This document shows positions 6,473-13,624 of a stretch of 19,987 bases of DNA, one piece after another. The stretch covers positions 1 through 19,987 of the forward strand of contig CAXYVC010000040.1 of NCBI GenBank assembly GCA_964292295.1, in the 5' to 3' direction. Made by a program: the position numbers and the translations under genes. The DNA comes from CAXYVC01 sp964292295 (GTDB lineage: Bacteria; Acidobacteriota; Holophagae; Holophagales; Holophagaceae). How positions within the stretch are numbered: the stretch's first letter is position 1; every line of letters starts with the position of its first letter. The notes below the pieces were generated by a model. The model did not search any database, was not told the origin of the DNA, and saw nothing but the letters and a program-made list of their open reading frames with translations.

Positions 6473-8620
6473 CTACCGTTCCGCGAGCTTGCGCAGACCC
6501 TGGAGCGCACGCTCCATGGTGGCGAAGACGGGCAGTCCGGCCTTCATGAGGGCCTCGCGGTAGGGGTCGAAGGCGAAGCCCGCGTCCACCGCCACGCCCA
6601 CGCGCACGCCGGTGCGGCGCGCCACGGCCAGGAGCTCCCGGGCAAAGGCGTCCATCTTTTCGGGATCGCGGGTCTCCAGGCGCTGCGTGAGGGGCACGAG
6701 GCCCACCACCACGCTGTCGGCCTCGCCCTTCGCGATGAGCTCGGTGCCCACCAGGTAGGGGGCCTCGGAAGCCATGGGCGTGAGGTCCAGGGGCAGGTGC
6801 GCGCCCACCAGCCCGGCCAGGCCGTGGCGCTCGATCATGGCGGCCAGCGCGGCCTTCTCCGCATCGCTCAGGCGCACGCCTTCCAGCGGCGTCTCCACCA
6901 GGTCGGCGCTCACCACGCTCTCGAAGCCCGCGTTGGTGATGACGGCGGTCTTGCGGGGCGTGCCTGCGGGGAAGGAGGCCAGCCAGAAGAGCACCGCGTC
7001 AAAGTCGGCGAGGCTCTCGCAGACGATGACGCCCGCGCGCTTAAGAAGGGCCTTCTGCAGCTCCCAGTCGCCCGCGAGGGCGCCGGTGTGGCTGCTGGCG
7101 GCGGCCATGCCCGCGGCGCTGCGACCGCCCTTGTAGAGCACCACGCGGCGGCCGCTGGCGGTGATGGCCCGGGCCTCGGTGGCGAAGTCCATCAGATCGC
7201 CGGGCGCGAAGCCCTCCACGTAGGTGGCCAGCACCTTGAGCTCCGGGTCGGCGCCCAGCGCCTTCAGGAAACCCGAGAGGCGCAGGTCCATCTGGTTGCC
7301 GATGGAGCAGGCGTAGCGCATGGGCAGGTAGGGGCAGGCGCTGAGCCGCGCCACCAGGAAGGCGCCGGACTGGCTCACCAGGGCCAGGGGACCGCCGGAC
7401 AGCTTCGCGGGCAGCTTCTCGGTGGGGATGAAGAGGGTGTTCAGGTCCTTGTCGGCGCTCAGGAAGCCCAGGCCGTTGGGCCCGATGATGAGGGGCGTCC
7501 AGAGGCCCATGCTGCGGCGCTCCGCCAGCAGGGCCTGCACCTTCCGGCCGAAGCCCGCCTTGTCGGCGCCGTCGCCGATGCCGCCGGACACGAGGTACAG
7601 CACCTCCGCGCCGCCGCCCTGGGCGCAGAGCTGCTCGATGGTCTCCACCGCCACCGGCGCGGGCAGGCTCACGATGAGGATGTCCACGGGCCGGTCCTTC
7701 AGGTCCTGCACGCCCTCCAGGCAGGGCAGGCCGTCGATCTCGGGCGTGCCGGGCTTGATGGGGATGATCCCCTCGCGCTCCATGCCGCCCTTCAGCAGGT
7801 TGTCCAGGATGATGCGGCCGGGGTTGCCGGCCTTGTTGGAGATGCCCGCCAGCGCGATGCGCTTCGGGCGCAGCAGCACCTCCTGGATGCGGGCCGCGTC
7901 GAAGCGGGCCCTGGGCGCCTCCGGGGCCTTGGGCTCGACCGTGCCCACGCCGTCGAGGGGCAGCGGGTGGCCCTCGGGCCCCACCACCACGGGGTTCATC
8001 TCCAGCAGGGTGGCGCCTTCGGCCTCCAGCAGGTCTACCAGCTTCCACAGGCCCTCGAAGAAGGCCACCAGCTTCGCCTCGTCCGTGAGCGCCTTGCCCT
8101 GGCGCATGGTGCCCAGCCAGGTGCGGCCCAGCCAGTGGGCCTTGAAGTCCTCGAAGGCTTCCTGGGGCGTGACGAGGGCCACGGGCCACAGCAGGGGACG
8201 GATCTCCTCGCCCCAGGCGTTGGTGAGGATGCCGCCCAGGCCCAGCACGATGGTCCAGCCCGCCTCGGGCGTCTTGCGCAGGGCCACGAGCGCCTCGGTG
8301 GGCTGGCCCGAAAGGGTCTTGAAGGGCACCTTCTCCGCCACCAGGGTGCCGATCCAGGCGCCGTGCGCCTCGCCGATGCCCTGCATCTCCGCCGCGGTGG
8401 CTTCCAGCGCGGCCGCGTCGAAGTCGGCGAAGCGCACCAGGCCGATATCGGACTTGTGCCACACGTCGTCGGCCACGCCCTTCACCACCACGCCCTCGCC
8501 AGCCTGGAAGGGCAGCTTGGCCGCATCGCCGGCCTGGCGGATCACGCCGCGCCGGGGCGTGGCGAGGCCCGCCCGGTCCAGCAGCTCGTAGGCGCGGATC
8601 TCGTGGATGAATGTGGTCAT
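6473..8620 (-). CDS. ADP-forming acyl-CoA (acetate-CoA) synthetase, beta-alpha fusion
   Basis: A 715-residue soluble protein of the NDP-forming acyl-CoA synthetase superfamily, which interconverts acyl-CoA + ADP + Pi with acid + CoA + ATP. Residues 1-235 or so are the ATP-grasp beta part (VVKGVADDVWHKSDIG with the conserved H55, and LLEMNPVVVG). From about 250 comes the alpha part: a CoA-binding Rossmann domain (PKRIALAGISNKAGNPG), then a ligase-CoA region (SGGPLALVSQSGAFLVARL) with the phospho-histidine motif SSHTGALAG (H511). Both histidines used to pass phosphate in these enzymes are present. The common bacterial single-chain form has alpha first; here beta comes first. Acyl specificity cannot be told. 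ATG 8620 has GGAGG four bases before it. The gene follows the MFS gene by 64 bases and is probably last in its operon. Confidence 0.85.
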   Translation of the reverse strand: MTTFIHEIRAYELLDRAGLATPRRGVIRQAGDAAKLPFQAGEGVVVKGVADDVWHKSDIGLVRFADFDAAALEATAAEMQGIGEAHGAWIGTLVAEKVPFKTLSGQPTEALVALRKTPEAGWTIVLGLGGILTNAWGEEIRPLLWPVALVTPQEAFEDFKAHWLGRTWLGTMRQGKALTDEAKLVAFFEGLWKLVDLLEAEGATLLEMNPVVVGPEGHPLPLDGVGTVEPKAPEAPRARFDAARIQEVLLRPKRIALAGISNKAGNPGRIILDNLLKGGMEREGIIPIKPGTPEIDGLPCLEGVQDLKDRPVDILIVSLPAPVAVETIEQLCAQGGGAEVLYLVSGGIGDGADKAGFGRKVQALLAERRSMGLWTPLIIGPNGLGFLSADKDLNTLFIPTEKLPAKLSGGPLALVSQSGAFLVARLSACPYLPMRYACSIGNQMDLRLSGFLKALGADPELKVLATYVEGFAPGDLMDFATEARAITASGRRVVLYKGGRSAAGMAAASSHTGALAGDWELQKALLKRAGVIVCESLADFDAVLFWLASFPAGTPRKTAVITNAGFESVVSADLVETPLEGVRLSDAEKAALAAMIERHGLAGLVGAHLPLDLTPMASEAPYLVGTELIAKGEADSVVVGLVPLTQRLETRDPEKMDAFARELLAVARRTGVRVGVAVDAGFAFDPYREALMKAGLPVFATMERALQGLRKLAER

Positions 8621-8639
8621 GGGGCCTCCGGGCTTCCGT

Positions 8640-8656
8640 TTCCAGACGTCTTGGAA
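8640..8656. repeat. Short inverted repeat upstream of the acyl-CoA synthetase gene
   Basis: TTCCA and TGGAA half-sites flank a 7-base centre containing the palindrome GACGTC, 20-36 bases before the ATG at 8620. It may be an operator or a weak hairpin in the 64-base gap after the MFS gene. There is only one copy in the window and no regulator gene nearby. Confidence 0.25.
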
Positions 8657-8684
8657 GTATCCGGAGCCGGCGCTGTGCAGGGGA

Positions 8685-9878
8685 TCACGAGCGGCGGAAG
8701 CCCGAGGCCAGGAAGACCGAGGCGCCCAGCAGGCAGCCCAGGGCTCCGAGGCCGAAGGCCAGGGTGATGCCCAGCCGCTGCCCCAGCAGCCCTGCGCCCA
8801 GGGTTCCCAGGGGCATGGCGGTCATGAAGAGCATGTTGTAGCCCCCCATGACGCGCCCCCGCAGGCCCTCCGGCGCCATCAGCTGCGTGAGGGTGTTGGT
8901 GGCCGTATTGAAGGAGGTGAGGGAGAAGCTGGTGCAGGCCAGCAGCAGGCAGGCCAGGGGCAGGCTGCGGGCCTGGGCGAAGAGGCCCAGGAAGACCGGG
9001 AAGGCGAAGGAGGCCAGGCGCAGGCTGCGCTCCAGCTCCCGCGGATCCTTGCGGGAGGCGAGCAGCAGCGCGCCCAGGGTGGCGCCCGTGCCCGAGCAGC
9101 CCATCATCCAGCCCAGCTCCCTGGCCCCGACCCCGAGCACGTCCTTGGCCATGGCCGGAAGCAGCGTGGTGAAGGGCATGCCGAGGCCCACCACGACGGC
9201 GAGCAGGACCATCTGGCGGCGGCTGGGCCGGTGCGTCCAGAGGTGGCGGAAGCCCTTCAGGAGCTCCGCAAAGCCGCCCCGGGCCTCGCCCGCCGGGATC
9301 TCCCGCCCGCCCACCGCGGCCAGGGTCGCGAGGGAGGCCACGTAGCTCAGGGCGTTCAGGGCGAAGCACCACCCCTCGTGCCCCACGGCAAGCACCAGGC
9401 CCGCCAGGGTGGGCCCCAGGATGCGGCTGCCGTGGAAGAGGGCGCTCTGGAGAGCGATGGCGTTGGGCAGGTCCTCGCGGGGCACGATCCGGGCCACCAG
9501 CACCTGGCGCCCCGGCACGTCGAAGGCCGTGATCAGGCCGTTGCAGACCGCCAGGGCGAGGATGCTTCCCAAAGCCACCGGACCCCGGTGGAAGAGCGCG
9601 GTCAGGAGCAGGGCCTGGACCAGGTAGGCGAGCTGGCTGAGGAACACGAGGGTGCGGGGCGGCACGCGGTCCGCCGCCAGTCCGCCAAGGGGGCCGAGAA
9701 GCACCGCGGGTGCCGTGCCCGCGAAGATCACCAGTCCCAGGTCCGAGGCCCGGCCCGTGAGGCGGTACACCCACCAGCCCATGGCCACGGTCTGCATCCA
9801 GGTGCCCACCATGGACACCAGCTGTCCCGAGAAATAGAAGCCGAAGTCCCGGTGGCGCAGGGCGCGGAAGGCCGCCAT
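8685..9878 (-). CDS. MFS transporter (MFS_3 / EntS-like)
   Basis: A 397-residue inner-membrane protein with a repeated run of hydrophobic segments consistent with 12 transmembrane helices. The N-terminus FRALRHRDFGFYFSGQLVSMVGTWMQTVAMGWWVYRLT is typical of the MFS_3 group, which includes the enterobactin exporter EntS and many drug or metabolite exporters. The loop after TM2 carries GGLAADRVPPR, the MFS motif A region, and a basic central loop near residues 195-215 splits the two halves. The start is fixed by a TGATG junction in which the stop of the upstream ArnD homologue shares one base with this ATG, with a G-rich stretch just before. This implies translational coupling. Coupling to an ArnD homologue makes export or flipping of a sugar or lipid precursor conceivable, but the substrate is unknown. 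Confidence 0.85.
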   Translation of the reverse strand: MAAFRALRHRDFGFYFSGQLVSMVGTWMQTVAMGWWVYRLTGRASDLGLVIFAGTAPAVLLGPLGGLAADRVPPRTLVFLSQLAYLVQALLLTALFHRGPVALGSILALAVCNGLITAFDVPGRQVLVARIVPREDLPNAIALQSALFHGSRILGPTLAGLVLAVGHEGWCFALNALSYVASLATLAAVGGREIPAGEARGGFAELLKGFRHLWTHRPSRRQMVLLAVVVGLGMPFTTLLPAMAKDVLGVGARELGWMMGCSGTGATLGALLLASRKDPRELERSLRLASFAFPVFLGLFAQARSLPLACLLLACTSFSLTSFNTATNTLTQLMAPEGLRGRVMGGYNMLFMTAMPLGTLGAGLLGQRLGITLAFGLGALGCLLGASVFLASGFRRS

Positions 9879-10768
9879 CAGGCCCCCCAGCTCACCCAGC
9901 CCGCCCGTCCCGGGATCTCCCGGCGGGTGATCTCCCGCTGCGGAGGCCCGGCGGCCTTCAGCTCCGGCACCCAGTCCGCGTGGGTGCGGATGGCCACCTC
10001 GCGGTCCCGCAGGCCCTGCAGGAAGGCGTCGAAGGCTCCGGCGAGCGCGCCGCCCTCCACCTCGGTGTGCAGGGCGTAGACGTTCAGGGCGTCCTCCCGC
10101 ACAAGCGACCACAGGCGGTCGTTCACGGCACCTGCGTCCAGGCCGTCGAGGCCCAGCAGCTCGTCCATCGTGGGGAGCGTGGTCGGCACCTGCAGCGTGG
10201 CGAGCGCCCGGCCGCCCACCACGGGGAAGAAGGCCTCCAGGCCGCGGCAGTCCCCGGCATAGTCCAGGCCGTAGCCCTCCTGGATCTCCAGGGTCGCGTC
10301 GTTGCAGCGCCAGGCGGGACTCACCGCGCCCTTCGCGGGCGTGCCGAAGACCTCCTGGAAGGCCGCGTGGGCCCGGGCGAACCAGGCCTCCAGCCAGCGG
10401 CGGCTCTTGCGGTCCAGCAGGTCGTGGTACTGCACGTGGTCCCAGGCGTGGATGGCCACCTCGTGGCCCGCAGCCTGGGCGGCGCGCATCTCCGCTGCCG
10501 CCCGGCGGTGGATCACCGGCGCGGGCAGCAGGGTCCCGTAGAGCATGGTCTTCAGGCTGTAGAGCTGGGTGGCCTTGGTGCGGCGCATCTTGGCCAGGAA
10601 GCCCGGCCGGAAGACGCGGCGGATGGCCTTGCCGGAGCTGTCGGGACCGAGGCTCAGGAAGAAGGTGGCCCGCATCCGGTGACGGTCCAGGGTCCGGAGC
10701 AGGGCTGGAATGCCCTTCAGGGAGCCTTCCAGGGTGTCCACGTCCACGCGCAGCGCCAGCGTCTTCAT
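9878..10768 (-). CDS. arnD: ArnD-like 4-deoxy-4-formamido-L-arabinose-phosphoundecaprenol deformylase
   Basis: A 296-residue NodB-type polysaccharide deacetylase family protein, the same length as I recall for E. coli ArnD. Matching landmarks include LRVDVDT (D9, D11), GPDSSGKAIRRVFRP-FLAKM, HEVAIHAWDH (metal ligands H107 and H111), the GDCRG segment at 172-176, LPTMDELLG, YALHTEVEG (H234) and the C-terminal IPGRAGW. ArnD removes the formyl group from undecaprenyl-phosphate-Ara4FN at the inner membrane so that Ara4N can be moved and placed on lipid A, giving polymyxin resistance in enterobacteria. No arnA, arnB, arnC or arnT homologue is in the window, so the sugar substrate here may differ. 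There is no clear ribosome binding site near ATG 10768; the nearest GGAGG is over 20 bases away, and a GACACT hexamer ends 6 bases before the ATG. Confidence 0.82.
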   Translation of the reverse strand: MKTLALRVDVDTLEGSLKGIPALLRTLDRHRMRATFFLSLGPDSSGKAIRRVFRPGFLAKMRRTKATQLYSLKTMLYGTLLPAPVIHRRAAAEMRAAQAAGHEVAIHAWDHVQYHDLLDRKSRRWLEAWFARAHAAFQEVFGTPAKGAVSPAWRCNDATLEIQEGYGLDYAGDCRGLEAFFPVVGGRALATLQVPTTLPTMDELLGLDGLDAGAVNDRLWSLVREDALNVYALHTEVEGGALAGAFDAFLQGLRDREVAIRTHADWVPELKAAGPPQREITRREIPGRAGWVSWGA

Positions 10769-10774
10769 GACGCC

Positions 10775-10780
10775 AGTGTC
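10775..10780 (-). promoter_or_regulatory. Possible -10 element for a leaderless arnD transcript
   Basis: Minus-strand GACACT lies exactly 6 bases before the arnD ATG, which also lacks a nearby ribosome binding site. A start of transcription at or next to the ATG would give a leaderless mRNA. The hexamer is a poor consensus match, and read-through from the PilZ gene 34 bases upstream is also possible. Confidence 0.25.
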
Positions 10781-10802
10781 CCACGAGCCTCCGGAGCCGG
10801 GG

Positions 10803-11522
10803 TCACAGGCTGTGGCGCAGCACCTCGGAGCGGTCCGCCCTGCGGGCCTGGATGAAGCTGCGGAGCGCCTCCCGCGTGGCGTCGGTCATGCAGCCGAGCA
10901 CCAGGCCCAGGCGCGTGGGCATGGCCTCCTCCGCCACGAACTCCACGTGGCGCACCTCCCCCGTGGCCTGGAAGGGCTGGCCCCCGGGCAGCGGGAGCAC
11001 CGCCGTCACCTCCACGTGGGCGTGCAGCCCGATGGCCACCCGCTCGCGGAGCCCGAGGCCCATGCCCGTCTCGGTGAGGTTCAGGAGCTGGCCCTGCAGC
11101 TTCCACGCGCCATAGGCCACCGTGGCCTCCAGGGGCTCGAGGTCCGGCGTGGCCACGCGCAGGATCCTGCGGCGATGGATCTGGATGCCCTGGGACGGCC
11201 AGGCGACGCGCAGCACCGGCGGGAAGAGGGTGTCCCCCTCCGTCGCGATGATGGGGTCCAGCAGCTGGGTGCGGAAGGTGAGCACCTCCTCGCCCACGAG
11301 GATGGTCACCGCCACCGCGGTGCCCCGGGGGTCCACCTGGTCCCGGCGCTTCAGGCCCCCCAGGTGGATGGCCAGCCCGGGCTCCAGGCCCTTCACCTGG
11401 AGGTCGCCCTGGATCCGCACGCCGCCGAAGGGGCGGATGCTCACCGTGGCATGGCTCTCCTGCGCGCTGCGCAGCAGGGTCACGAACAGCTCGTCTTGGG
11501 CATTCAGTTCGCTTGGGGTCAT
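10803..11522 (-). CDS. PilZ domain protein, YcgR-like two-domain layout
   Basis: A 239-residue soluble protein. Residues 1-110 or so form a beta-rich N-terminal part resembling the YcgR-type PilZ partner domain. From 115 on is a PilZ domain with the two c-di-GMP motifs: RxxxR (R118-R122 inside HRRRILR) and an NxTxxG version of (D/N)xSxxG (N148-G153, NLTETG). A serine-to-threonine change at the second motif is conservative. PilZ proteins bind c-di-GMP and alter motility, envelope or secretion partners; the partner is unknown. I chose ATG 11522 because longer in-frame starts run into the preceding gene. The ribosome binding site is weak. The gene starts 16 bases after the phosphoesterase stop, so it is probably co-transcribed with it. 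Confidence 0.75.
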   Translation of the reverse strand: MTPSELNAQDELFVTLLRSAQESHATVSIRPFGGVRIQGDLQVKGLEPGLAIHLGGLKRRDQVDPRGTAVAVTILVGEEVLTFRTQLLDPIIATEGDTLFPPVLRVAWPSQGIQIHRRRILRVATPDLEPLEATVAYGAWKLQGQLLNLTETGMGLGLRERVAIGLHAHVEVTAVLPLPGGQPFQATGEVRHVEFVAEEAMPTRLGLVLGCMTDATREALRSFIQARRADRSEVLRHSL

Positions 11523-11538
11523 GGGGCACCGGCTGGAT

Positions 11539-12279
11539 TCAGAGGCCTTCGCGCAGGCGGTCGGCGAGGGAGGGGTGCAGGGAGGCGGCACGGATGGCGG
11601 CGGCGGCGCCTTCCACGTCGTAGGGGATGCGGTAGAGGCATACGCGGCGGCGCACGGGGTCGTAGCCCATGCAGCTGGCGCGGGGATCGCGGTCCCTCGG
11701 CTGCCCCACGGAGCCGGGGTTCACCAGGTAGCGGCAGTCCCCCTTCAGGTCGAAGGGTTCCCCGGGCAGCATGGGGAACCAGCGGAACCCGGCGCCCCCG
11801 GGCCCCAGTTCGAAGAGGCCCGGCATGTGGGTGTGCCCGAAGAAGCAGAGGGGGCCCTGGAAGGCCTCGAAGGCCTGGCGGATGTCGCTGGGGTGCAGCA
11901 GGTAGACGTTCTCGTCGCCGGGGCTTCCGTGGGCGATCAGGTAGCCCTCCCCCACCGCCACCGGTCCCCGGGGCAGCCCCCGCAGGAAGGCGAGCTGCTC
12001 CTCCGGAAGCTGGGCACGGGTCCAGGCCACCGCCTCCCGGGCGGGCAGGCTGAAGCCGAGGCCGCCGTGCGGATCCCAGCAGGCGGTGTCGTGGTTGCCC
12101 CGCACCGCCAGGCAGGGCTCCAGCGCCTGGATCCGGGCGATCACCTCGCCGGGGTGGGCCCCGTAGCCCACCAGGTCCCCCAGCACCACGTAGCGGTCGA
12201 TCTTCCGGCGGCGCGCCCAGCGCAGCACGGCACGAAGCGCGTGCAGGTTCGCGTGGATATCCGAAAGGAGAAGGTCCAT
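11539..12279 (-). CDS. Calcineurin-like metallophosphoesterase (YfcE/MJ0936-like)
   Basis: A 246-residue soluble phosphoesterase with the full dinuclear-metal motif set: SDIHAN (D7, H9), GDLVGYG (D35), GNHD (N62, H63, D64), AHGS (H117) and GHTH (H149, H151). The NPGSVGQPRDRDPRASC segment (from 187) is typical of the YfcE/MJ0936-like subgroup. It would hydrolyse a phosphodiester or phosphomonoester; the natural substrate cannot be told. ATG 12279 fits family N-termini, where the motif begins a few residues in, but lacks a clear ribosome binding site. It is the first of a run of minus-strand genes leading into the PilZ and arnD genes. Confidence 0.88.
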   Translation of the reverse strand: MDLLLSDIHANLHALRAVLRWARRRKIDRYVVLGDLVGYGAHPGEVIARIQALEPCLAVRGNHDTACWDPHGGLGFSLPAREAVAWTRAQLPEEQLAFLRGLPRGPVAVGEGYLIAHGSPGDENVYLLHPSDIRQAFEAFQGPLCFFGHTHMPGLFELGPGGAGFRWFPMLPGEPFDLKGDCRYLVNPGSVGQPRDRDPRASCMGYDPVRRRVCLYRIPYDVEGAAAAIRAASLHPSLADRLREGL

Positions 12280-12380
12280 GGAGTTTGGGGGCTGGCCTCA
12301 GTGTGACAGGTTCTGGAGCTGCACCCGTCTTCGACGAGGCTGGCGCGCGGGCGCGGGATGGTTGGGGGGAAAGCGTTCCC

Positions 12381-12386
12381 AGTCTA
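12381..12386 (-). promoter_or_regulatory. Possible -10 element (TAGACT) and intergenic region upstream of the phosphoesterase
   Basis: The 129-bp gap between the fusion gene stop and the phosphoesterase start holds minus-strand GCTAGACTG about 100 bases before the ATG. The same hexamer in the same context recurs at 19568-19573 before another gene. Directly upstream are two copies of GTGACGGG (12405-12412 and 12394-12401) set 11 bp apart, one helical turn, which could be an activator site. No hairpin with a T-run is visible here. Confidence 0.35.
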
Positions 12387-12408
12387 GCCCGCTCCCGTCA
12401 CACCCCCG

Positions 12409-13563
12409 TCACGGGGCGCTGGCAGACGCCGTCAGCTGGGACGCCAGGGTGGCGGCGTCCTGTCCCAGGGGCAGCACCGCGGCCAGCCCGCCCCAGCGGT
12501 GCATCCGCAGGCGCCAGCGCGCCAGGAAGCCCTCCCGGTCCCGGGCCAGCGGCCGGGAGGGATCCCCCCCGACCCGGGCCCAAGCCACGTCGGGCCGCTC
12601 CGCCAGCCACAGCACCCGGAATCCGGAGCGCTGCACCGCCCCCCGCACCGCGGCGTCCTCCCAGGCCCCCGCCCCCAGGGCCACCACCGCCGGCCGGGCG
12701 AGCAGAGGCGGCAGGCAACCCGCCTCCAGCCCCCGGAAGACCGCCTCCCCTGCGGCGAAGAGCTCCGGAATGCTCCGCCCGCCCCGCGCTTCCACCGCCT
12801 GGTCCAGGTCCAGGGCGGGGAGGCCGAGGCGCTGGCCGAGGGCGCGGGCCAGGGCGGTCTTGCCCGCGCCGCTGCCGCCCACGAGTACGACGCCGGCTCC
12901 CTGCGGGAGGGGATGGGTCCGCCAGCGGCATCGCTGGGCCTCCCGGAGCAGGGCCGCGGGGTCCTGCGCCCGCGCCAGCTCGCCCACCATGGCCAGGCTC
13001 TCGGCGCCAGCCCGGAAGGCGTCCGGCGCGTCCTCCAGGGTGAGGCCACCGATGGCCACGGGGGCGATCCCCGCCGCGCGCAGCGCGCGACAGCCGCCCG
13101 CAAGGCCCTCCAGCCCCACGGGTGCGGCCGCATCCCCCTTCGTGGCGGTGGCGCGGAAGGGGCCCACGCCCGCGTGGTCGCAGGCCGGATCCACCGCGCT
13201 CCACTCGAGGGGTGCGTGGGTGCTGGTTCCGAGGTGAAGGTCCTGCAGGCCCGGCAGGCGTCGCGCCTCTGCGGGCGGGAGGTCCCCCTGCCCCAGGTGC
13301 AGGCCCCAGGGCGCGAGGCCCTCCCGGGTGGCGAGCAGCGCCAGGTCCGCCCGGTCCTTCACGACCACCAGGGGCCACCCGCCCCGGGCCGCGGCCTCCG
13401 CCAGGGCCTTGCGCAGCTCCGCCCACTGGGTGCGCACGTCCAGGGGCTTGCCCCGGAACTGCACTAGGGGAAAGCCCGCCTCCCCGAAGCGCGCCACCTG
13501 TTCCGAGAGGCTGAGCGGCGCGCGCGCGTCGGTGATGGGATAGAGCGGGGGAAGGGCGAGCAT
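12409..13563 (-). CDS. Fusion of thiamine-phosphate synthase (ThiE/TenI) and shikimate kinase domains
   Basis: A 384-residue protein with two enzyme domains in one frame. Residues 1-210 or so match ThiE/TenI: LYPITD, VQFRGK (Q35, R37, K39), KDRADLAL, GLHLGQGDLP, GTSTH (S114), GVGPFRATATK (K142) and VAIGG. Position 69 is Lys where ThiE normally has Asn before the Asp. Residues 223-384 match shikimate kinase: Walker A GGSGAGKT (K235), LDLD (D252, D254), SIPELFAAGEAVFRGLE (R277, E280), ALGAGA where the family usually has a Gly-Gly-Gly motif, and SRPLA (R337). The first would join the thiazole and pyrimidine parts of thiamine, or act as a TenI-type thiazole isomerase; the second would phosphorylate shikimate for aromatic synthesis. 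ATG 13563 is preceded by GGAAGG four bases away. Upstream in-frame starts overlap the divergent gene. Confidence 0.78.
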   Translation of the reverse strand: MLALPPLYPITDARAPLSLSEQVARFGEAGFPLVQFRGKPLDVRTQWAELRKALAEAAARGGWPLVVVKDRADLALLATREGLAPWGLHLGQGDLPPAEARRLPGLQDLHLGTSTHAPLEWSAVDPACDHAGVGPFRATATKGDAAAPVGLEGLAGGCRALRAAGIAPVAIGGLTLEDAPDAFRAGAESLAMVGELARAQDPAALLREAQRCRWRTHPLPQGAGVVLVGGSGAGKTALARALGQRLGLPALDLDQAVEARGGRSIPELFAAGEAVFRGLEAGCLPPLLARPAVVALGAGAWEDAAVRGAVQRSGFRVLWLAERPDVAWARVGGDPSRPLARDREGFLARWRLRMHRWGGLAAVLPLGQDAATLASQLTASASAP

Positions 13564-13602
13564 GACGCCTTCCAGCCTACCGCTCCGCCGCACCGGGGCG
13601 GC

Positions 13603-13608
13603 TATGGT
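13603..13608 (+). promoter_or_regulatory. Possible -10 element (TATGGT) in the 61-bp divergent gap
   Basis: TATGGT lies 16 bases before the GTG at 13625 and overlaps an alternative ATG at 13604. The gap between the ThiE-shikimate kinase ATG and this GTG is only 61 bp, so both divergent promoters must share it or extend into the coding sequence. This is weak without a -35 match. Confidence 0.2.
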
Positions 13609-13624
13609 GGTCGAGGGAGCACCC

